A DNA stretch of 64,000 bases from positions 186,001 to 250,000 of the forward strand of contig NZ_SLZL01000004.1 in NCBI RefSeq assembly GCF_004342605.1, written 5' to 3'. The notes under the pieces were generated by a model that saw nothing but the letters and a program-made list of their open reading frames with translations, was not told the DNA's origin and did not search any database. Position numbers and translations under genes: made by a program. Positions 36,806 through 44,415 of the stretch are shown piece after piece (within the stretch, counting starts at the first letter, position 1; each line of letters begins with the position of its first letter). The stretch is from Caulobacter sp. BK020 (GTDB taxonomy: Bacteria > Pseudomonadota > Alphaproteobacteria > Caulobacterales > Caulobacteraceae).

Positions 36806-37225
36806 TCAGGCGATGTGCTTGACCGGCACGTGCTCGACGTGGGTGTTCAGATAGTTGAAGCCGCCCGAACCGTTCCAGGCCTGGTCGACCGAGAGCGCGG
36901 CCGTGAACTTGGCGAGGAACGAGCCGATGGCGGGCGGCGGCACGCTGTAGACGAACTCGCCGCTCAGCGAGACCAGCTGGTGGTTGGGGCCGAAACCGGT
37001 CTGATAGATCTGGCCGGTGACCGGGAAGCGATGGTTGCCGCCCAGAACCGCCTGGTTGACCTCGGCGATGCCGCTGACATGGCCCGAGGCCGCCTGGACG
37101 GTCAGGGCCAGGTTCACGATCGGCGCGCCGGGCGTGCCGACATTGCCGACCACCGCCTTGACGAAATAGAGCCCGACCTTGTCGCCGGCCTTCTGGGTAT
37201 GAAGCGTACCAACATCGTCAGCCAT
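36806..37225 (-). CDS. Hypothetical protein, DUF1842-like
   Basis: The 139-residue product looks like an all-beta domain. GLYFVKAVVGNVGTPGAPIVNLALTV and HVSGIAEVNQAV resemble DUF1842 proteins of unknown function, but this match is from memory of the pattern and is tentative. The gene ends in HVEHVPVKHIA. No signal peptide is visible. I start it at ATG 37225, which has AGGAGG eight bases upstream, rather than at the longer frame start at 37303. AT-rich sequence at 37320-37370 probably carries its promoter. Confidence 0.6.
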   Translation of the reverse strand: MADDVGTLHTQKAGDKVGLYFVKAVVGNVGTPGAPIVNLALTVQAASGHVSGIAEVNQAVLGGNHRFPVTGQIYQTGFGPNHQLVSLSGEFVYSVPPPAIGSFLAKFTAALSVDQAWNGSGGFNYLNTHVEHVPVKHIA

Positions 37226-37400
37226 GGATGCATCCTCCTGTTGTGTGGCGACATGTGATCGCCCTTTGAGAGAGAGAGTGATACATCCGGGACGCGACGA
37301 CACCCAAAGGAAACCTGGGCGAGCTTTGTCTTTTTCTATCTACCTATAGGGGTAAACAATCCGTACGCCTCGTTTATCCGGCGGGCGTCCCCTGAACGGA

Positions 37401-37438
37401 CAAGGCCCGGCCGCGGTGAACCGCGCGGCCGGGCCTTG
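37401..37438. terminator. Strong GC hairpin between genes
   Basis: CAAGGCCCGGCCGCG pairs with CGCGGCCGGGCCTTG (15 bp, 8-nt loop). There is no clear T-run on either strand. It may act as a transcript end for the DUF1476 gene on the minus strand. Confidence 0.45.
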
Positions 37439-37478
37439 CTCAATCATCAGAATTATTCGCGGCCACGGCCGCCGAGCC

Positions 37479-37796
37479 CTACTCGCCGGCGGCGATCTGG
37501 CCGCGGGCCAGGGCCAGAAGCTCGTCCATCTTCCGGCGCACCTCGCCCTCGCTGACATTGACGCCCGAACCCTTCAGGTCGCCGGCGACCTTGCGCAGCA
37601 CGTCCTCGTCGCCGGGCTGTTCGAAGTCGGACTTCACGACGGCGCGGGCGTACTCCTCGACCGTCGCCAGGCCCATCAGCTCGGCCGCCCATTCGCCCAG
37701 CAGGCGGTTGCGGCGGGCGGTCGCCTTGAATTCCTGTTCCTGCTCCAGCGCGAACTTGCGTTCGAAACCCTGTTCGCGTTCGTCGAAGGTGGTCAT
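37479..37796 (-). CDS. F1-ATPase inhibitor subunit zeta (DUF1476)
   Basis: This 105-residue, mostly helical protein matches DUF1476, whose Paracoccus member is the zeta subunit that blocks ATP hydrolysis by F1-ATPase in alphaproteobacteria. The opening MTTFDEREQGFERKFALEQE is the inhibitory N-terminus of that family. ARRNRLLGEWAAELMGL is the conserved core. It is soluble and would act at the membrane-bound ATP synthase from the cytoplasm. Start at ATG 37796; an upstream in-frame start at 37862 adds 22 residues not typical of the family. It is divergent from purC. Confidence 0.88.
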   Translation of the reverse strand: MTTFDEREQGFERKFALEQEQEFKATARRNRLLGEWAAELMGLATVEEYARAVVKSDFEQPGDEDVLRKVAGDLKGSGVNVSEGEVRRKMDELLALARGQIAAGE

Positions 37797-37982
37797 GAAA
37801 GCCCCAATAGTCTCTGAGCCGGCTGCATATCCTCTGGCGAGCCGCCCGGCAATCGGAAGCAACGCCGCAGCGCTGCTGATCCGCTCACAATCCTGCGGTT
37901 CCGGCTAGCGCTGTTTGCGCCAGGGGCCGCGTTCGGCTAGTTTCGGGACGACATTTTTCGTGAGCGGCCTTGAGTCGAACGC

Positions 37983-38012
37983 CGCGCGCAGCTATCCGCC
38001 GCGCGCGCTTTT
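37983..38012 (+). terminator. Terminator-like hairpin in purC leader
   Basis: CGCGCGC and GCGCGCG form a 7-bp stem with an 11-nt loop, closely followed by TTTT. It lies about 75 bp upstream of the purC ATG, with CCGGA-rich sequence after it (CTCCGGAG, TCCGGACC, TTCCGGAC) that could form competing structures. It may act as an attenuator or simply end an upstream transcript. Confidence 0.35.
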
Positions 38013-38087
38013 CGTTTCTCCGGAGATTTTCCGGACCGGTTTCCGGACAGGGGCGCGCCCGCAACCAGAAGGGCCTCGACGAGAGCC

Positions 38088-38846
38088 ATGACCACCCGCC
38101 GCAAGAAGATCTACGAAGGCAAGGCCAAGATCCTGTACGAGGGCCCCGAACCGGGCACCCTCATCCAGTACTTCAAGGACGACGCCACCGCCTTCAACGC
38201 CCAGAAAAAGGCGGTCCTCGAGGGCAAGGGCGTGATCAACAACCGTATCAGCGAGTACATCATGACTCGCCTGAACGGCATCGGCGTGCAGAACCACTTC
38301 ATCCGACGCCTCAGCCTGCGCGAGCAGCTGATCAAGGAAGTCGAGATCATCCCGCTCGAGGTAGTGGTGCGCAACATCGCCGCCGGCTCGATCGCCACGC
38401 GGCTGGGCCTGACCGAAGGCACCCCGCTGCCGCGGTCGATCATCGAGTTCTACTACAAGGACGACAAGCTCGGCGACCCGATGGTCTCCGAGGAACACAT
38501 CACCGCGTTCAACTGGGCCGCCACCCAGGAGATCGACGACATGATGGCCATGGCCCTGCGGGTGAACGACTATCTGTCGGGCCTGTTCAGCGGCGTGGGC
38601 ATCACCCTGGTCGACTTCAAGATCGAGTTCGGCCGCGTCTACGAAGGCGACTTCAGCCGCGTGATCCTGGCCGACGAGATCAGCCCCGACAGCTGCCGCC
38701 TGTGGGACTCGGCCACCAACGAGAAGATGGACAAGGACCGGTTCCGCCGCGACCTGGGCAACGTCATCGAAAGCTATACCGAAGTGGCCCGCCGCCTCGG
38801 CATCATGAAGGAAATGCCCACCGTCATCCAAGGCGGCGTGCACTAG
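38088..38846 (+). CDS. purC: Phosphoribosylaminoimidazole-succinocarboxamide synthase
   Basis: This 252-residue SAICAR synthetase ligates aspartate to CAIR with ATP in purine synthesis. [15 protein letters not shown] (residues 6-20) is the N-terminal ATP-binding strand-loop. [17 protein letters not shown] (about 87-103), [10 protein letters not shown] (about 177-186) and [14 protein letters not shown] (about 195-208) are the SAICAR-synthetase signatures. Length is typical of the bacterial enzyme. It leads the purC-purS cluster, with purS starting 10 nt after the stop. The leader contains a terminator-like hairpin. Confidence 0.96.
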   Translation: MTTRRKKIYEGKAKILYEGPEPGTLIQYFKDDATAFNAQKKAVLEGKGVINNRISEYIMTRLNGIGVQNHFIRRLSLREQLIKEVEIIPLEVVVRNIAAGSIATRLGLTEGTPLPRSIIEFYYKDDKLGDPMVSEEHITAFNWAATQEIDDMMAMALRVNDYLSGLFSGVGITLVDFKIEFGRVYEGDFSRVILADEISPDSCRLWDSATNEKMDKDRFRRDLGNVIESYTEVARRLGIMKEMPTVIQGGVH

Positions 38847-38856
38847 GCGAGTGAAA

Positions 38857-39096
38857 ATGAAAGCCAAGGTTCAAGTGTTCCTCAAGCCCGGCGTCCTGGA
38901 CGTTCAGGGCAAGGCCGTCGAAGCCGCCCTGCACGGCCTGGGCTGGGCCGACGTCTCGGGCGTGCGGGTAGGCCGCACCATCGAGTTCGACCTCACCGAG
39001 ACCGACGCCGCCAAGGCCGAGGCCGAGGTCAAGGCCATGTGCGACGAGCTGCTGGCCAATACGGTCATCGAAAGCTACCGCGTCGAGATCGCCTGA
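38857..39096 (+). CDS. purS: FGAM synthase subunit PurS
   Basis: This 79-residue protein, MKAKVQVFLKPGVLDVQGKA, is the small subunit of the three-part formylglycinamidine ribonucleotide synthase. It couples PurQ glutaminase to PurL and channels ammonia. The ferredoxin-like fold pattern (beta-alpha-beta-beta-alpha-beta) and GKAVEAALHGLGW fit the family. ATG 38857 is chosen over GTG 38851 because GGCGAG is correctly spaced. It is in an operon with purC; purQ follows after a DUF3291 gene. Confidence 0.94.
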   Translation: MKAKVQVFLKPGVLDVQGKAVEAALHGLGWADVSGVRVGRTIEFDLTETDAAKAEAEVKAMCDELLANTVIESYRVEIA

Positions 39097-39103
39097 TGTG
39101 ATC

Positions 39104-39129
39104 GGGGACAGGCGCATGCGCCTGTCCCC
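39104..39129. repeat. 26-bp perfect palindrome after purS
   Basis: The sequence is a loop-free palindrome of two 13-bp halves (GGGGACAGGCGCA and its complement). It lies 7 nt after the purS stop and could form a hairpin that ends or stabilises the purC-purS transcript, or a target for a dimeric DNA-binding protein. Confidence 0.6.
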
Positions 39130-39236
39130 GTCCGCGCCATGATCCAGCGCCCTCCTCCGGAGCGGCGCTTTTTCTTTGCGCCACGCCTTCCGCTCCCGCC
39201 TCGCCGCCCCATGTTCGGTGAAATCGGAGGGTTTGC

Positions 39237-39722
39237 ATGAGCGCGAAGTTCCACCTGGCCCAGGTCAACATCGGTCGCCTGCGCGCGCCGATCGATCATC
39301 CGATGATCAAGGACTTCGCCGACAACCTCGATCCGATCAACGCCCTGGCCGAGGCCTCGCCCGGCTTCGTCTGGCGACTGACCGGCGAGGGCAACAACGC
39401 CACCGACCTGCAGCCGTTCGACGACGCCCTGATCGCGATCAACATGTCGGTCTGGACCGACATCCCGTCGCTGGGCGCCTATGTCTATCGCGGCGGCCAC
39501 GTGCAGTTCATGCGCCGCCGCCGTGAATGGTTCGAGCACATGGACCTCTACATGGTCCTGTGGTGGGTCCCTGCCGGCCACCGCCCGACCATCGAGGAAG
39601 CCAAGGCCAAGCTGGCCCTGCTGGAGACCCACGGCCCGACGCCGGAAGCCTTCACGTTCAAGGTTCCCTTCCCCGCGCCGGACGAGGCGACGGCGGAGCC
39701 GGTGCTGGACGAATGCGCCTAG
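39237..39722 (+). CDS. DUF3291 protein
   Basis: This 161-residue protein resembles the DUF3291 family, a dimeric alpha/beta-barrel-like domain related in fold to monooxygenase-like ABM proteins; no activity is established. HLAQVNIGRLRAPIDHPMI at the start and FMRRRREWFEHMDLYMVLWWVP (split across the middle, about 88-109) are the recognisable parts. GHRPTIEEAKAKL is a typical C-terminal segment. It sits between purS and purQ on the same strand, but with non-coding palindrome and repeat DNA on both sides, so a purine role is not implied. Confidence 0.75.
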   Translation: MSAKFHLAQVNIGRLRAPIDHPMIKDFADNLDPINALAEASPGFVWRLTGEGNNATDLQPFDDALIAINMSVWTDIPSLGAYVYRGGHVQFMRRRREWFEHMDLYMVLWWVPAGHRPTIEEAKAKLALLETHGPTPEAFTFKVPFPAPDEATAEPVLDECA

Positions 39723-39740
39723 GACGTCCGACGCCGCGGG

Positions 39741-39840
39741 CCCCCTCCGGCCCTTCGGGCCACCTCCCCCAGAGGGGGAGGATCTAATTTATACGAGCTG
39801 CTCCCCTCTGGGGGAGCTGTCGGCGAAGCCGACTGAGGGG
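39741..39840. repeat. Nested hairpin element, family 3
   Basis: The ends are CCCCCTCCGGCCCTTCGGGC and GGCGAAGCCGACTGAGGGG. The inside holds CCTCCCCCAGAGGGGGAGG and GCTCCCCTCTGGGGGAGC, each a hairpin. Nearly identical copies are at 43400-43500 and 58661-58760, with a divergent one at 2633-2749. It lies between the DUF3291 gene and purQ, ending 57 bp before the purQ ATG. Confidence 0.9.
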
Positions 39841-39897
39841 CGTCCCGGTCGCGAAGCCCCCTGACATCCCCAGCGAACGGTGCTACAGGCCCGCGCC

Positions 39898-40560
39898 ATG
39901 AAAGCCGCCGTCGTCGTCTTCCCCGGTTCCAATTGCGATCGTGACTGCAAGGTCGCCATCGAGCGCTCCGCTGGAGCCCGCGTCGAGATGGTCTGGCACC
40001 AGGAGACGGCCCTGCCGGACGACCTGGACCTGATCGTCCTGCCCGGCGGCTTCTCCTACGGCGACTACCTGCGCTGCGGGGCCATGGCCGCCCAGAGCCC
40101 GGTCATGCGCGAGGTCGTCAAGGCGGCCGAGGACGGCGTGGCCGTGGTCGGGATCTGCAACGGCTTCCAGGTGCTGACCGAGGTCGGCCTGCTGCCCGGC
40201 GCCCTGCTGCGCAACGCCAAGCTCAAATATGTCTGCAAGCCGGTGGCCCTGGACGTGGTCAACAGCCAGACCCGCTTCACCGCCAGCTTCGGCGAGCAGC
40301 GCTCGGCGGTGATGACGGTCGGCAACGGCGAGGGCAACTACTTCGCCGACGAGGCGACGCTGGACCGGATCGAGGGTGAGGGCCAGGTGGTGTTCCGCTA
40401 CCAGGACAATCCCAACGGTTCGGCCCGCGACATCGCCGGCGTCATGAACGCCAAGGGCAACGTCCTGGGCCTGATGCCCCACCCCGACCGCGCGTTCGAC
40501 CCTGACCTGGGCTCGGAAGACGGGGCCCTGCTGTTCCGCAGCATCTTCGCCAGCGCCTAG
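39898..40560 (+). CDS. purQ: FGAM synthase glutaminase subunit PurQ
   Basis: This 220-residue class-I glutamine amidotransferase makes ammonia for Pur[10 protein letters not shown] carries the nucleophile Cys (about residue 86), and MPHPDRAFD near the C-terminus carries the catalytic His. [11 protein letters not shown] and [17 protein letters not shown] are PurQ signatures. The ATG at 39898 begins the conserved [12 protein letters not shown]; an upstream ATG adds six residues without support. The TAG stop lies inside the CTAG end of a family-4 element (40557-40662), so the element forms the gene's 3' end. Confidence 0.96.
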   Translation: MKAAVVVFPGSNCDRDCKVAIERSAGARVEMVWHQETALPDDLDLIVLPGGFSYGDYLRCGAMAAQSPVMREVVKAAEDGVAVVGICNGFQVLTEVGLLPGALLRNAKLKYVCKPVALDVVNSQTRFTASFGEQRSAVMTVGNGEGNYFADEATLDRIEGEGQVVFRYQDNPNGSARDIAGVMNAKGNVLGLMPHPDRAFDPDLGSEDGALLFRSIFASA

Positions 40561-40662
40561 AGCATCGCGCGGAAAAGTAGACGCCGGTTTTCAGCAAAAA
40601 GCGGTGCGAAAACAAAATCTGGAGCAAGTCGTGCGATTCCTATATCGCGCGATTTGCTCTAG
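40557..40662. mobile_element. MITE-like inverted-repeat element, family 4 (copy 1)
   Basis: This 106-bp element starts CTAGAGCATCGCGCGG and ends CGCGCGATTTGCTCTAG, so the ends are complementary (CTAGAGCA/TGCTCTAG) with a short internal indel. It is the reverse complement, with few changes, of 54934-55038. The left CTAG provides the purQ TAG and the right CTAG provides the TAG of the vapC gene at 40659. An extra CTAGAGCATCGCGCGG runs on into vapC at 40659-40674. No transposase is nearby. Related palindromic elements are known in other alphaproteobacteria. Confidence 0.8.
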
Positions 40663-41054
40663 AGCATCGCGCGGATGATGTCGGTGCGACTGAAATCGTC
40701 GCCCTTGAACAGCAGCGGCTCTCCCGTAATCCTGGCCAGGGCATAGGCGAAACTGTCGCCGTAGTTCAGGCTGGCCGAATGACGGGTTCGCCCGTAGCGC
40801 TCCAAGGCCTGGGCGGCGGTTCTGGCCTGCTCCGATGTGACATCCACCACCACCATTCCGAGGCGGCGGAAGGTCTCGTCGATGGTCGCCGCGGCGGCGG
40901 CCTCAGGATAGCGGCGCGACAGCACCGCGACACATTCCACATAACTGGCCGCCGAAACCAGCCGGGTGTCGGCAGCGAGAATCGCGGTGACAAAGGCGGC
41001 GCGTTCGCTCTCGCCGAACTCAATGGCGATGATCGCCGAGGTGTCGATGACCAT
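40659..41054 (-). CDS. VapC-family PIN-domain toxin
   Basis: This 131-residue PIN-domain RNase toxin starts MVIDTSAIIAIEFGE (Asp4). VSAASYVECVAVL holds the conserved Glu, and LNYGDSFAYALA holds later acids, then PLLFKGDDFSRTD. These features fit VapC toxins that cut tRNA or rRNA. The start codon overlaps the vapB stop by one base (TGATG), so translation is coupled. The last codons, IIRAML then TAG, are formed by sequence matching the end of the family-4 repeat. This suggests that repeat insertion altered the C-terminus. A closely similar VapC is at 44412-44807. Confidence 0.9.
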   Translation of the reverse strand: MVIDTSAIIAIEFGESERAAFVTAILAADTRLVSAASYVECVAVLSRRYPEAAAAATIDETFRRLGMVVVDVTSEQARTAAQALERYGRTRHSASLNYGDSFAYALARITGEPLLFKGDDFSRTDIIRAML

Positions 41055-41314
41055 CAGCGCGGCAATCCGGCCTCGTCATAGAGATCGGCCTCGATCTCGG
41101 TCCGGCCCAGACCGGTATCGGGTCCTAGGTCTCGGGCCTGGAGCCAGCGCATGATCTCCGCCGCCCGCGCGGCCGGGGGCGTGGCGTCGCCACCCCGTCG
41201 CTTCAGTTCATTTTCGGCCGCGACCCGAACGGTCTCGGTAAGACCAAGTCCCGTGCGCTCGGCCAGGGCTCGCACGATGCGGTCGGTTTCGGCGTCCTTG
41301 ATGCTGAAAGCCAT
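41054..41314 (-). CDS. VapB-family antitoxin
   Basis: This 86-residue antitoxin opens MAFSIKDAETDRIVRALAER, a short ribbon-helix-helix DNA-binding motif, followed by TGLGLTETVRVAAENELKRR. The acidic tail EIEADLYDEAGLPR contacts the toxin and is also the tail type of the paralogue at 44804. It is the first gene of the vapBC pair. Its operator (41314-41337) overlaps the start codon and brackets the Shine-Dalgarno. Confidence 0.88.
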   Translation of the reverse strand: MAFSIKDAETDRIVRALAERTGLGLTETVRVAAENELKRRGGDATPPAARAAEIMRWLQARDLGPDTGLGRTEIEADLYDEAGLPR

Positions 41315-41337
41315 CTAGAAAACTCCTCTTTTCTAGA
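41314..41337. promoter_or_regulatory. vapBC operator bracketing the Shine-Dalgarno
   Basis: Arms TCTAGAAAA and TTTTCTAGA are perfect inverted repeats separated by 6 nt. On the minus strand the spacer contains GAGGAG, the Shine-Dalgarno of vapB, and the proximal arm abuts the ATG. RNA from this region could also fold and hide the ribosome site. A related TTCTAGAA operator precedes the second vapBC pair (45069-45099). Confidence 0.6.
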
Positions 41338-41454
41338 AATATCACAGGCAGAACACATCGACCATTCTGAGCGTCCGATCAGAGCGTCTCCCATTTCACG
41401 GATAAGGAGATTGCAGGCGATGTTACACTATAGCGCCCCACCCAAACCCCTCCT

Positions 41455-41481
41455 AAGCTCCCCGCACCTTTTGGGGAGCTT
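41455..41481 (+). promoter_or_regulatory. Hairpin sequestering the CocE-gene Shine-Dalgarno
   Basis: AAGCTCCCC (41455-41463) and GGGGAGCTT (41473-41481) form a perfect 9-bp stem with a 9-nt loop containing TTTT. GGGGAG in the 3' arm is the Shine-Dalgarno, six bases before the ATG at 41485. Translation should therefore be off unless the stem opens, as in thermosensors or other translational switches. A TTACACTAT patch at 41423-41431 could be the promoter. Confidence 0.5.
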
Positions 41482-41484
41482 TCC

Positions 41485-43398
41485 ATGAGTCTTGCGTCCA
41501 ACTTGCGCGCCGGCCTGTTGGCCGCCGCCGTCCTCACCGCCTTCGCCGGCGTCGCCCAAGCCCAGACTTCGGCCCTGACGCCGGACATCGACGGCAAGTA
41601 CGTCGCGCCCACGGCCGGCTACGACTACGACAAGCGCGTGGTGATGATCCCGATGCGCGACGGGACCAAGCTCTACACCGTGATCGTCGTGCCCAAGGGA
41701 GCCAGGAACGCGCCGATCCTGCTGACCCGCACGCCCTACAACGCCGCCAAGCGCACGGCCCGCAACGACAGCCCTCACATGATCTCCGAGCTCGCCCAGG
41801 GCGACGAGGTGTTCGTCAAGGACGGCTATATCCGCGTCATCCAGGACATCCGCGGCAAGTACGGCTCGGAGGGCGACTATGTGATGACCCGCCCGCTGAA
41901 GGGACCGCTGAACAACAGCGAGGTCGACCACGCCACCGACGCCTACGACACCATCGAGTGGCTGACCAAGAACGTGGCCGAGAGCAACGGCAAGGTCGGC
42001 ATGCTGGGCTCGTCCTACGAGGGCTTCACCGTGGTCATGGCCCTGGTCAATCCGCACCCGGCCCTGAAGGTGGCCGCGCCGATGAGCCCGATGGTCGACG
42101 GCTGGATGGGCGACGACTGGTTCCACTTCGGCGCGTTCCGGCAGGTGAACTTCGACTATTTCGTCGGCCAGACCACCAAGCGGGGGGCCGGCGACAGCGT
42201 CGCGCGCCAGAGCCCGGACGACTACGAGAACTTCCGCCGCGCCGGCTCGGCCGGCGACTACGCCAAGGCCAACGGGCTGGACGTCCTGCCCTGGTGGAAG
42301 AAGCTGACCGAGAACGCCGCCTACACGCCGTTCTGGAGCCAGCAGGCGCTGGATAAGACCATGGCCGAGCAGCCGCTGAAGGTGCCGACCATGTGGATCC
42401 AGGGCCTGTGGGACCAGGAGGACATGTGGGGCGCGGTCCACGCCTACGCCGCTACCGAGCCGAAGGACACGGCCAACGACAAGAGCTACCTGGTGCTGGG
42501 TCCCTGGCGGCATAGCCAGGTGAACTATGACGGCTCCAGCCTGGGGGTGTTCAAGTGGGACGGCGACACCGCTCTGCAGTTCCGCCGCGACGTGCTGCTG
42601 CCGTTCTTCAACCAGTACCTGAAGGACGGCGCGCCCAAGGCCGACACGCCGCCGGTGCTGATCTACGACCCCGGCCAGAATCGCTGGGATCACTACAAAA
42701 GCTGGCCGCAGGGCGCGGCCAAGAACCTCTACCTGACCGGCGCTGGCGGCCTGTCGTTCAGCGCCCCCGCCACGGCCAAGGGCGCGGCCGCCTATGACGA
42801 ATACGTCTCCGATCCCGCCAAGCCCGTGCCCTACATCCCCCGCCCGATGAAGTTCGGCGACCGCGACCGCTGGACGCCCTGGCTGCTGACCGACCAGCGC
42901 GCCGTGGCCGACCGCACCGACGTGCTGAGCTACGTCTCCGAGCCCCTGACCGCGCCGCTGAAGATCGCCGGCGTGCCGAAGGTCAACCTGACGGCCTCGA
43001 CCAGCGGCACGGACAGCGACTGGGTGGTCAAGCTGATCGACGTCTTCCCCGATGAGGTTCCCAGCCAGCCCGAACTGGGCGGCTACCAGCTGGCCGTGGG
43101 CATGGACATCTTCCGCGGCCGCTATCGCGAGAGCTTCAGCGCCCCCAAGGCCCTCAAGCCCAATGCGCCGCTGAAGTACCAGTTCATCCTGCCGACCGCG
43201 AACTACACGTTCCAGCCGGGTCACCGGATCATGGTTCAGGTGCAGTCCAGCTGGTTCCCGCTCTACGACCGCAACCCGCAGACCTTCGTACCCAACATCT
43301 TCTTCGCCAAGCCGGCGGACTATGTGAAGGCCACCCAGCGGGTCTATCACGCGGGCGACACGGCCAGCTTCATCGAGCTGCCGGTGGTGGGGCGGTAG
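41485..43398 (+). CDS. Secreted CocE/NonD-family hydrolase
   Basis: This 637-residue periplasmic serine hydrolase of the X-Pro dipeptidyl-peptidase S15 superfamily resembles alpha-amino-acid ester hydrolases and cocaine esterase. The signal peptide spans about 1-26 (AAAVLTAFAGVAQAQ). The nucleophile elbow GSSYEG is near residue 175. A typical acidic region GLWDQED (about 310) and His in PWRHSQVNYDG (about 337) complete a triad. The C-terminal jelly-roll domain (about 470-630) has VDVFPDE-like and PGHRIMVQVQSSWFP elements. The Shine-Dalgarno lies in a hairpin (41455-41481). A family-3 repeat begins one or two bases after the stop. Confidence 0.88.
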   Translation: MSLASNLRAGLLAAAVLTAFAGVAQAQTSALTPDIDGKYVAPTAGYDYDKRVVMIPMRDGTKLYTVIVVPKGARNAPILLTRTPYNAAKRTARNDSPHMISELAQGDEVFVKDGYIRVIQDIRGKYGSEGDYVMTRPLKGPLNNSEVDHATDAYDTIEWLTKNVAESNGKVGMLGSSYEGFTVVMALVNPHPALKVAAPMSPMVDGWMGDDWFHFGAFRQVNFDYFVGQTTKRGAGDSVARQSPDDYENFRRAGSAGDYAKANGLDVLPWWKKLTENAAYTPFWSQQALDKTMAEQPLKVPTMWIQGLWDQEDMWGAVHAYAATEPKDTANDKSYLVLGPWRHSQVNYDGSSLGVFKWDGDTALQFRRDVLLPFFNQYLKDGAPKADTPPVLIYDPGQNRWDHYKSWPQGAAKNLYLTGAGGLSFSAPATAKGAAAYDEYVSDPAKPVPYIPRPMKFGDRDRWTPWLLTDQRAVADRTDVLSYVSEPLTAPLKIAGVPKVNLTASTSGTDSDWVVKLIDVFPDEVPSQPELGGYQLAVGMDIFRGRYRESFSAPKALKPNAPLKYQFILPTANYTFQPGHRIMVQVQSSWFPLYDRNPQTFVPNIFFAKPADYVKATQRVYHAGDTASFIELPVVGR

Positions 43399-43399
43399 C

Positions 43400-43500
43400 C
43401 CCCCTCCGGCCCTTCGGGTCACCTCCCCCAGAGGGGGAGGATCTGCGCTGTACAAGCTGCTCCCCCTCTGGGGGAGCTGTCGGCGAAGCCGACTGAGGGG
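43400..43500. repeat. Nested hairpin element, family 3
   Basis: This copy has the same order as at 39741-39840, with only a few substitutions and a variable centre (ATCTGCGCTGTACAAGCTG). It starts immediately after the CocE-gene TAG and so forms the 3' end of that transcript. Confidence 0.9.
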
Positions 43501-43513
43501 ACTCCCCTCAACG

Positions 43514-43542
43514 AAAAGGGGCCGGCGGATACCGCCGGCCCC
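43514..43542 (-). terminator. Intrinsic terminator for the small Gln-rich gene
   Basis: Read on the minus strand, GGGGCCGGCGG pairs with CCGCCGGCCCC (11 bp, 3-nt loop) and is followed by TTTT. It lies 28 bp after the stop codon of the 54-residue gene, which supports that gene as real. Confidence 0.75.
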
Positions 43543-43569
43543 GCCTTCACATTTACGGAGCGTAGTTTG

Positions 43570-43734
43570 TCAGCGGTCGCGGCGCTGCTGATCCGCCTGA
43601 TTGGCCTGGCCGCCGGGATTGCGGCCCTGCTCGTTCTGGCGGTTGCGGTCGCCTTGCTGCTGCTGCTGGCCCGGAGACTGTCGCTGCGGGTCGTTCTGCT
43701 GCTGCTGCGGACCTCGGGTCTTGTTGTCACCCAT
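43570..43734 (-). CDS. Small Gln/Arg-rich protein, 54 residues
   Basis: ATG 43734 has AAGGAG seven bases upstream and opens a 54-codon frame ending TGA at 43570. The product is MGDNKTRGPQQQQNDPQRQS followed by more Gln, Asn, Asp, Arg and Gly, with no hydrophobic residues to speak of, so it must be disordered and soluble. A good intrinsic terminator follows on the same strand, which strongly supports a transcribed unit. The opposite-strand 88-residue frame (Leu-rich) is its antisense shadow. Function unknown; the composition recalls small stress-linked disordered proteins. Confidence 0.75.
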   Translation of the reverse strand: MGDNKTRGPQQQQNDPQRQSPGQQQQQGDRNRQNEQGRNPGGQANQADQQRRDR

Positions 43735-43818
43735 GAGCTTTCTCCTTGGACAGCGCGCCGATCGCGCACGAAAAGGAAAACGGCCCGGGATTCAGCCCGT
43801 TCCCAGCGCCAAGCTGCC

Positions 43819-44415
43819 TTAGTTCCGGCTTAGCTTTTGAATCTTCACCGGGTTTTCGATGATCTGGCCCTTCATGTAGGGGTCGTCGGCCTTGGCGACA
43901 GTCGGGGCGTCGTGGATCTTGCGGACCACGTCCATGCCCTCGATCACCCTGCCGAACGCCGCGAAGCCCTGGCCGTCCTTGTTGCGGGGCCCGCCGAAGT
44001 CCAGGGCCGGATTGTCGCCCAGGCAGATGAAGAACTCCGAGCCCGCCGTGCCCGGCTTGTCCCGCGCCATCGAGATCACGCCGTCGGTATGCAGGACCCC
44101 GGTGACCCTGGTCGTCTCATGGGCGATGGCCGGCAGCGGGCTGTCGTCGCGGTTCAGCCCGCCCTGGATGACGCTGATGGTCGCCGGGTTGTTGTCGTTC
44201 TTCGGAGAAACCGTCCGGTAGAAGCTGCCGCCGTCCAGCAGATGCTGGTCCGCATAGGCCAGGAAATTGGCCACGGTGATCGGCGCCTTGTCCGGATAGA
44301 GCTCGATGACGATCGGCCCCAGGTCGGTGACCATCCGAACCCGCACGGGCGCGGCGCCCGCGGCGGTCAGGGGCAGGACGGCGGCGAGCGCGATCACGTG
44401 GCGGCGGGAGATCAT
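43819..44415 (-). CDS. Periplasmic cyclophilin-type peptidyl-prolyl isomerase
   Basis: This 198-residue cyclophilin has an N-terminal signal peptide (MISRRHVIALAAVLPLTAAG, cut near residue 22), so it folds proteins in the periplasm. GSFYRTV, GVISMARDKPGTAGSEFFI and FAAFGRVIEGMDVV are the active-site segments with Arg, Phe and the following acidic/Gln region. The ATG overlaps the TGA of the upstream vapC gene in ATGA, so it is the third gene of a vapB-vapC-cyclophilin operon. Such a coupling is unusual. No other chaperone gene is adjacent. Confidence 0.9.
   Translation of the reverse strand: MISRRHVIALAAVLPLTAAGAAPVRVRMVTDLGPIVIELYPDKAPITVANFLAYADQHLLDGGSFYRTVSPKNDNNPATISVIQGGLNRDDSPLPAIAHETTRVTGVLHTDGVISMARDKPGTAGSEFFICLGDNPALDFGGPRNKDGQGFAAFGRVIEGMDVVRKIHDAPTVAKADDPYMKGQIIENPVKIQKLSRN

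Noticed and set aside
43567..43833. Leu-rich plus-strand frame of 88 codons that looks like a membrane peptide
   Set aside because: It is the antisense of Gln (CAG) codons in the small minus-strand gene, which has the Shine-Dalgarno and terminator; the plus frame has neither.
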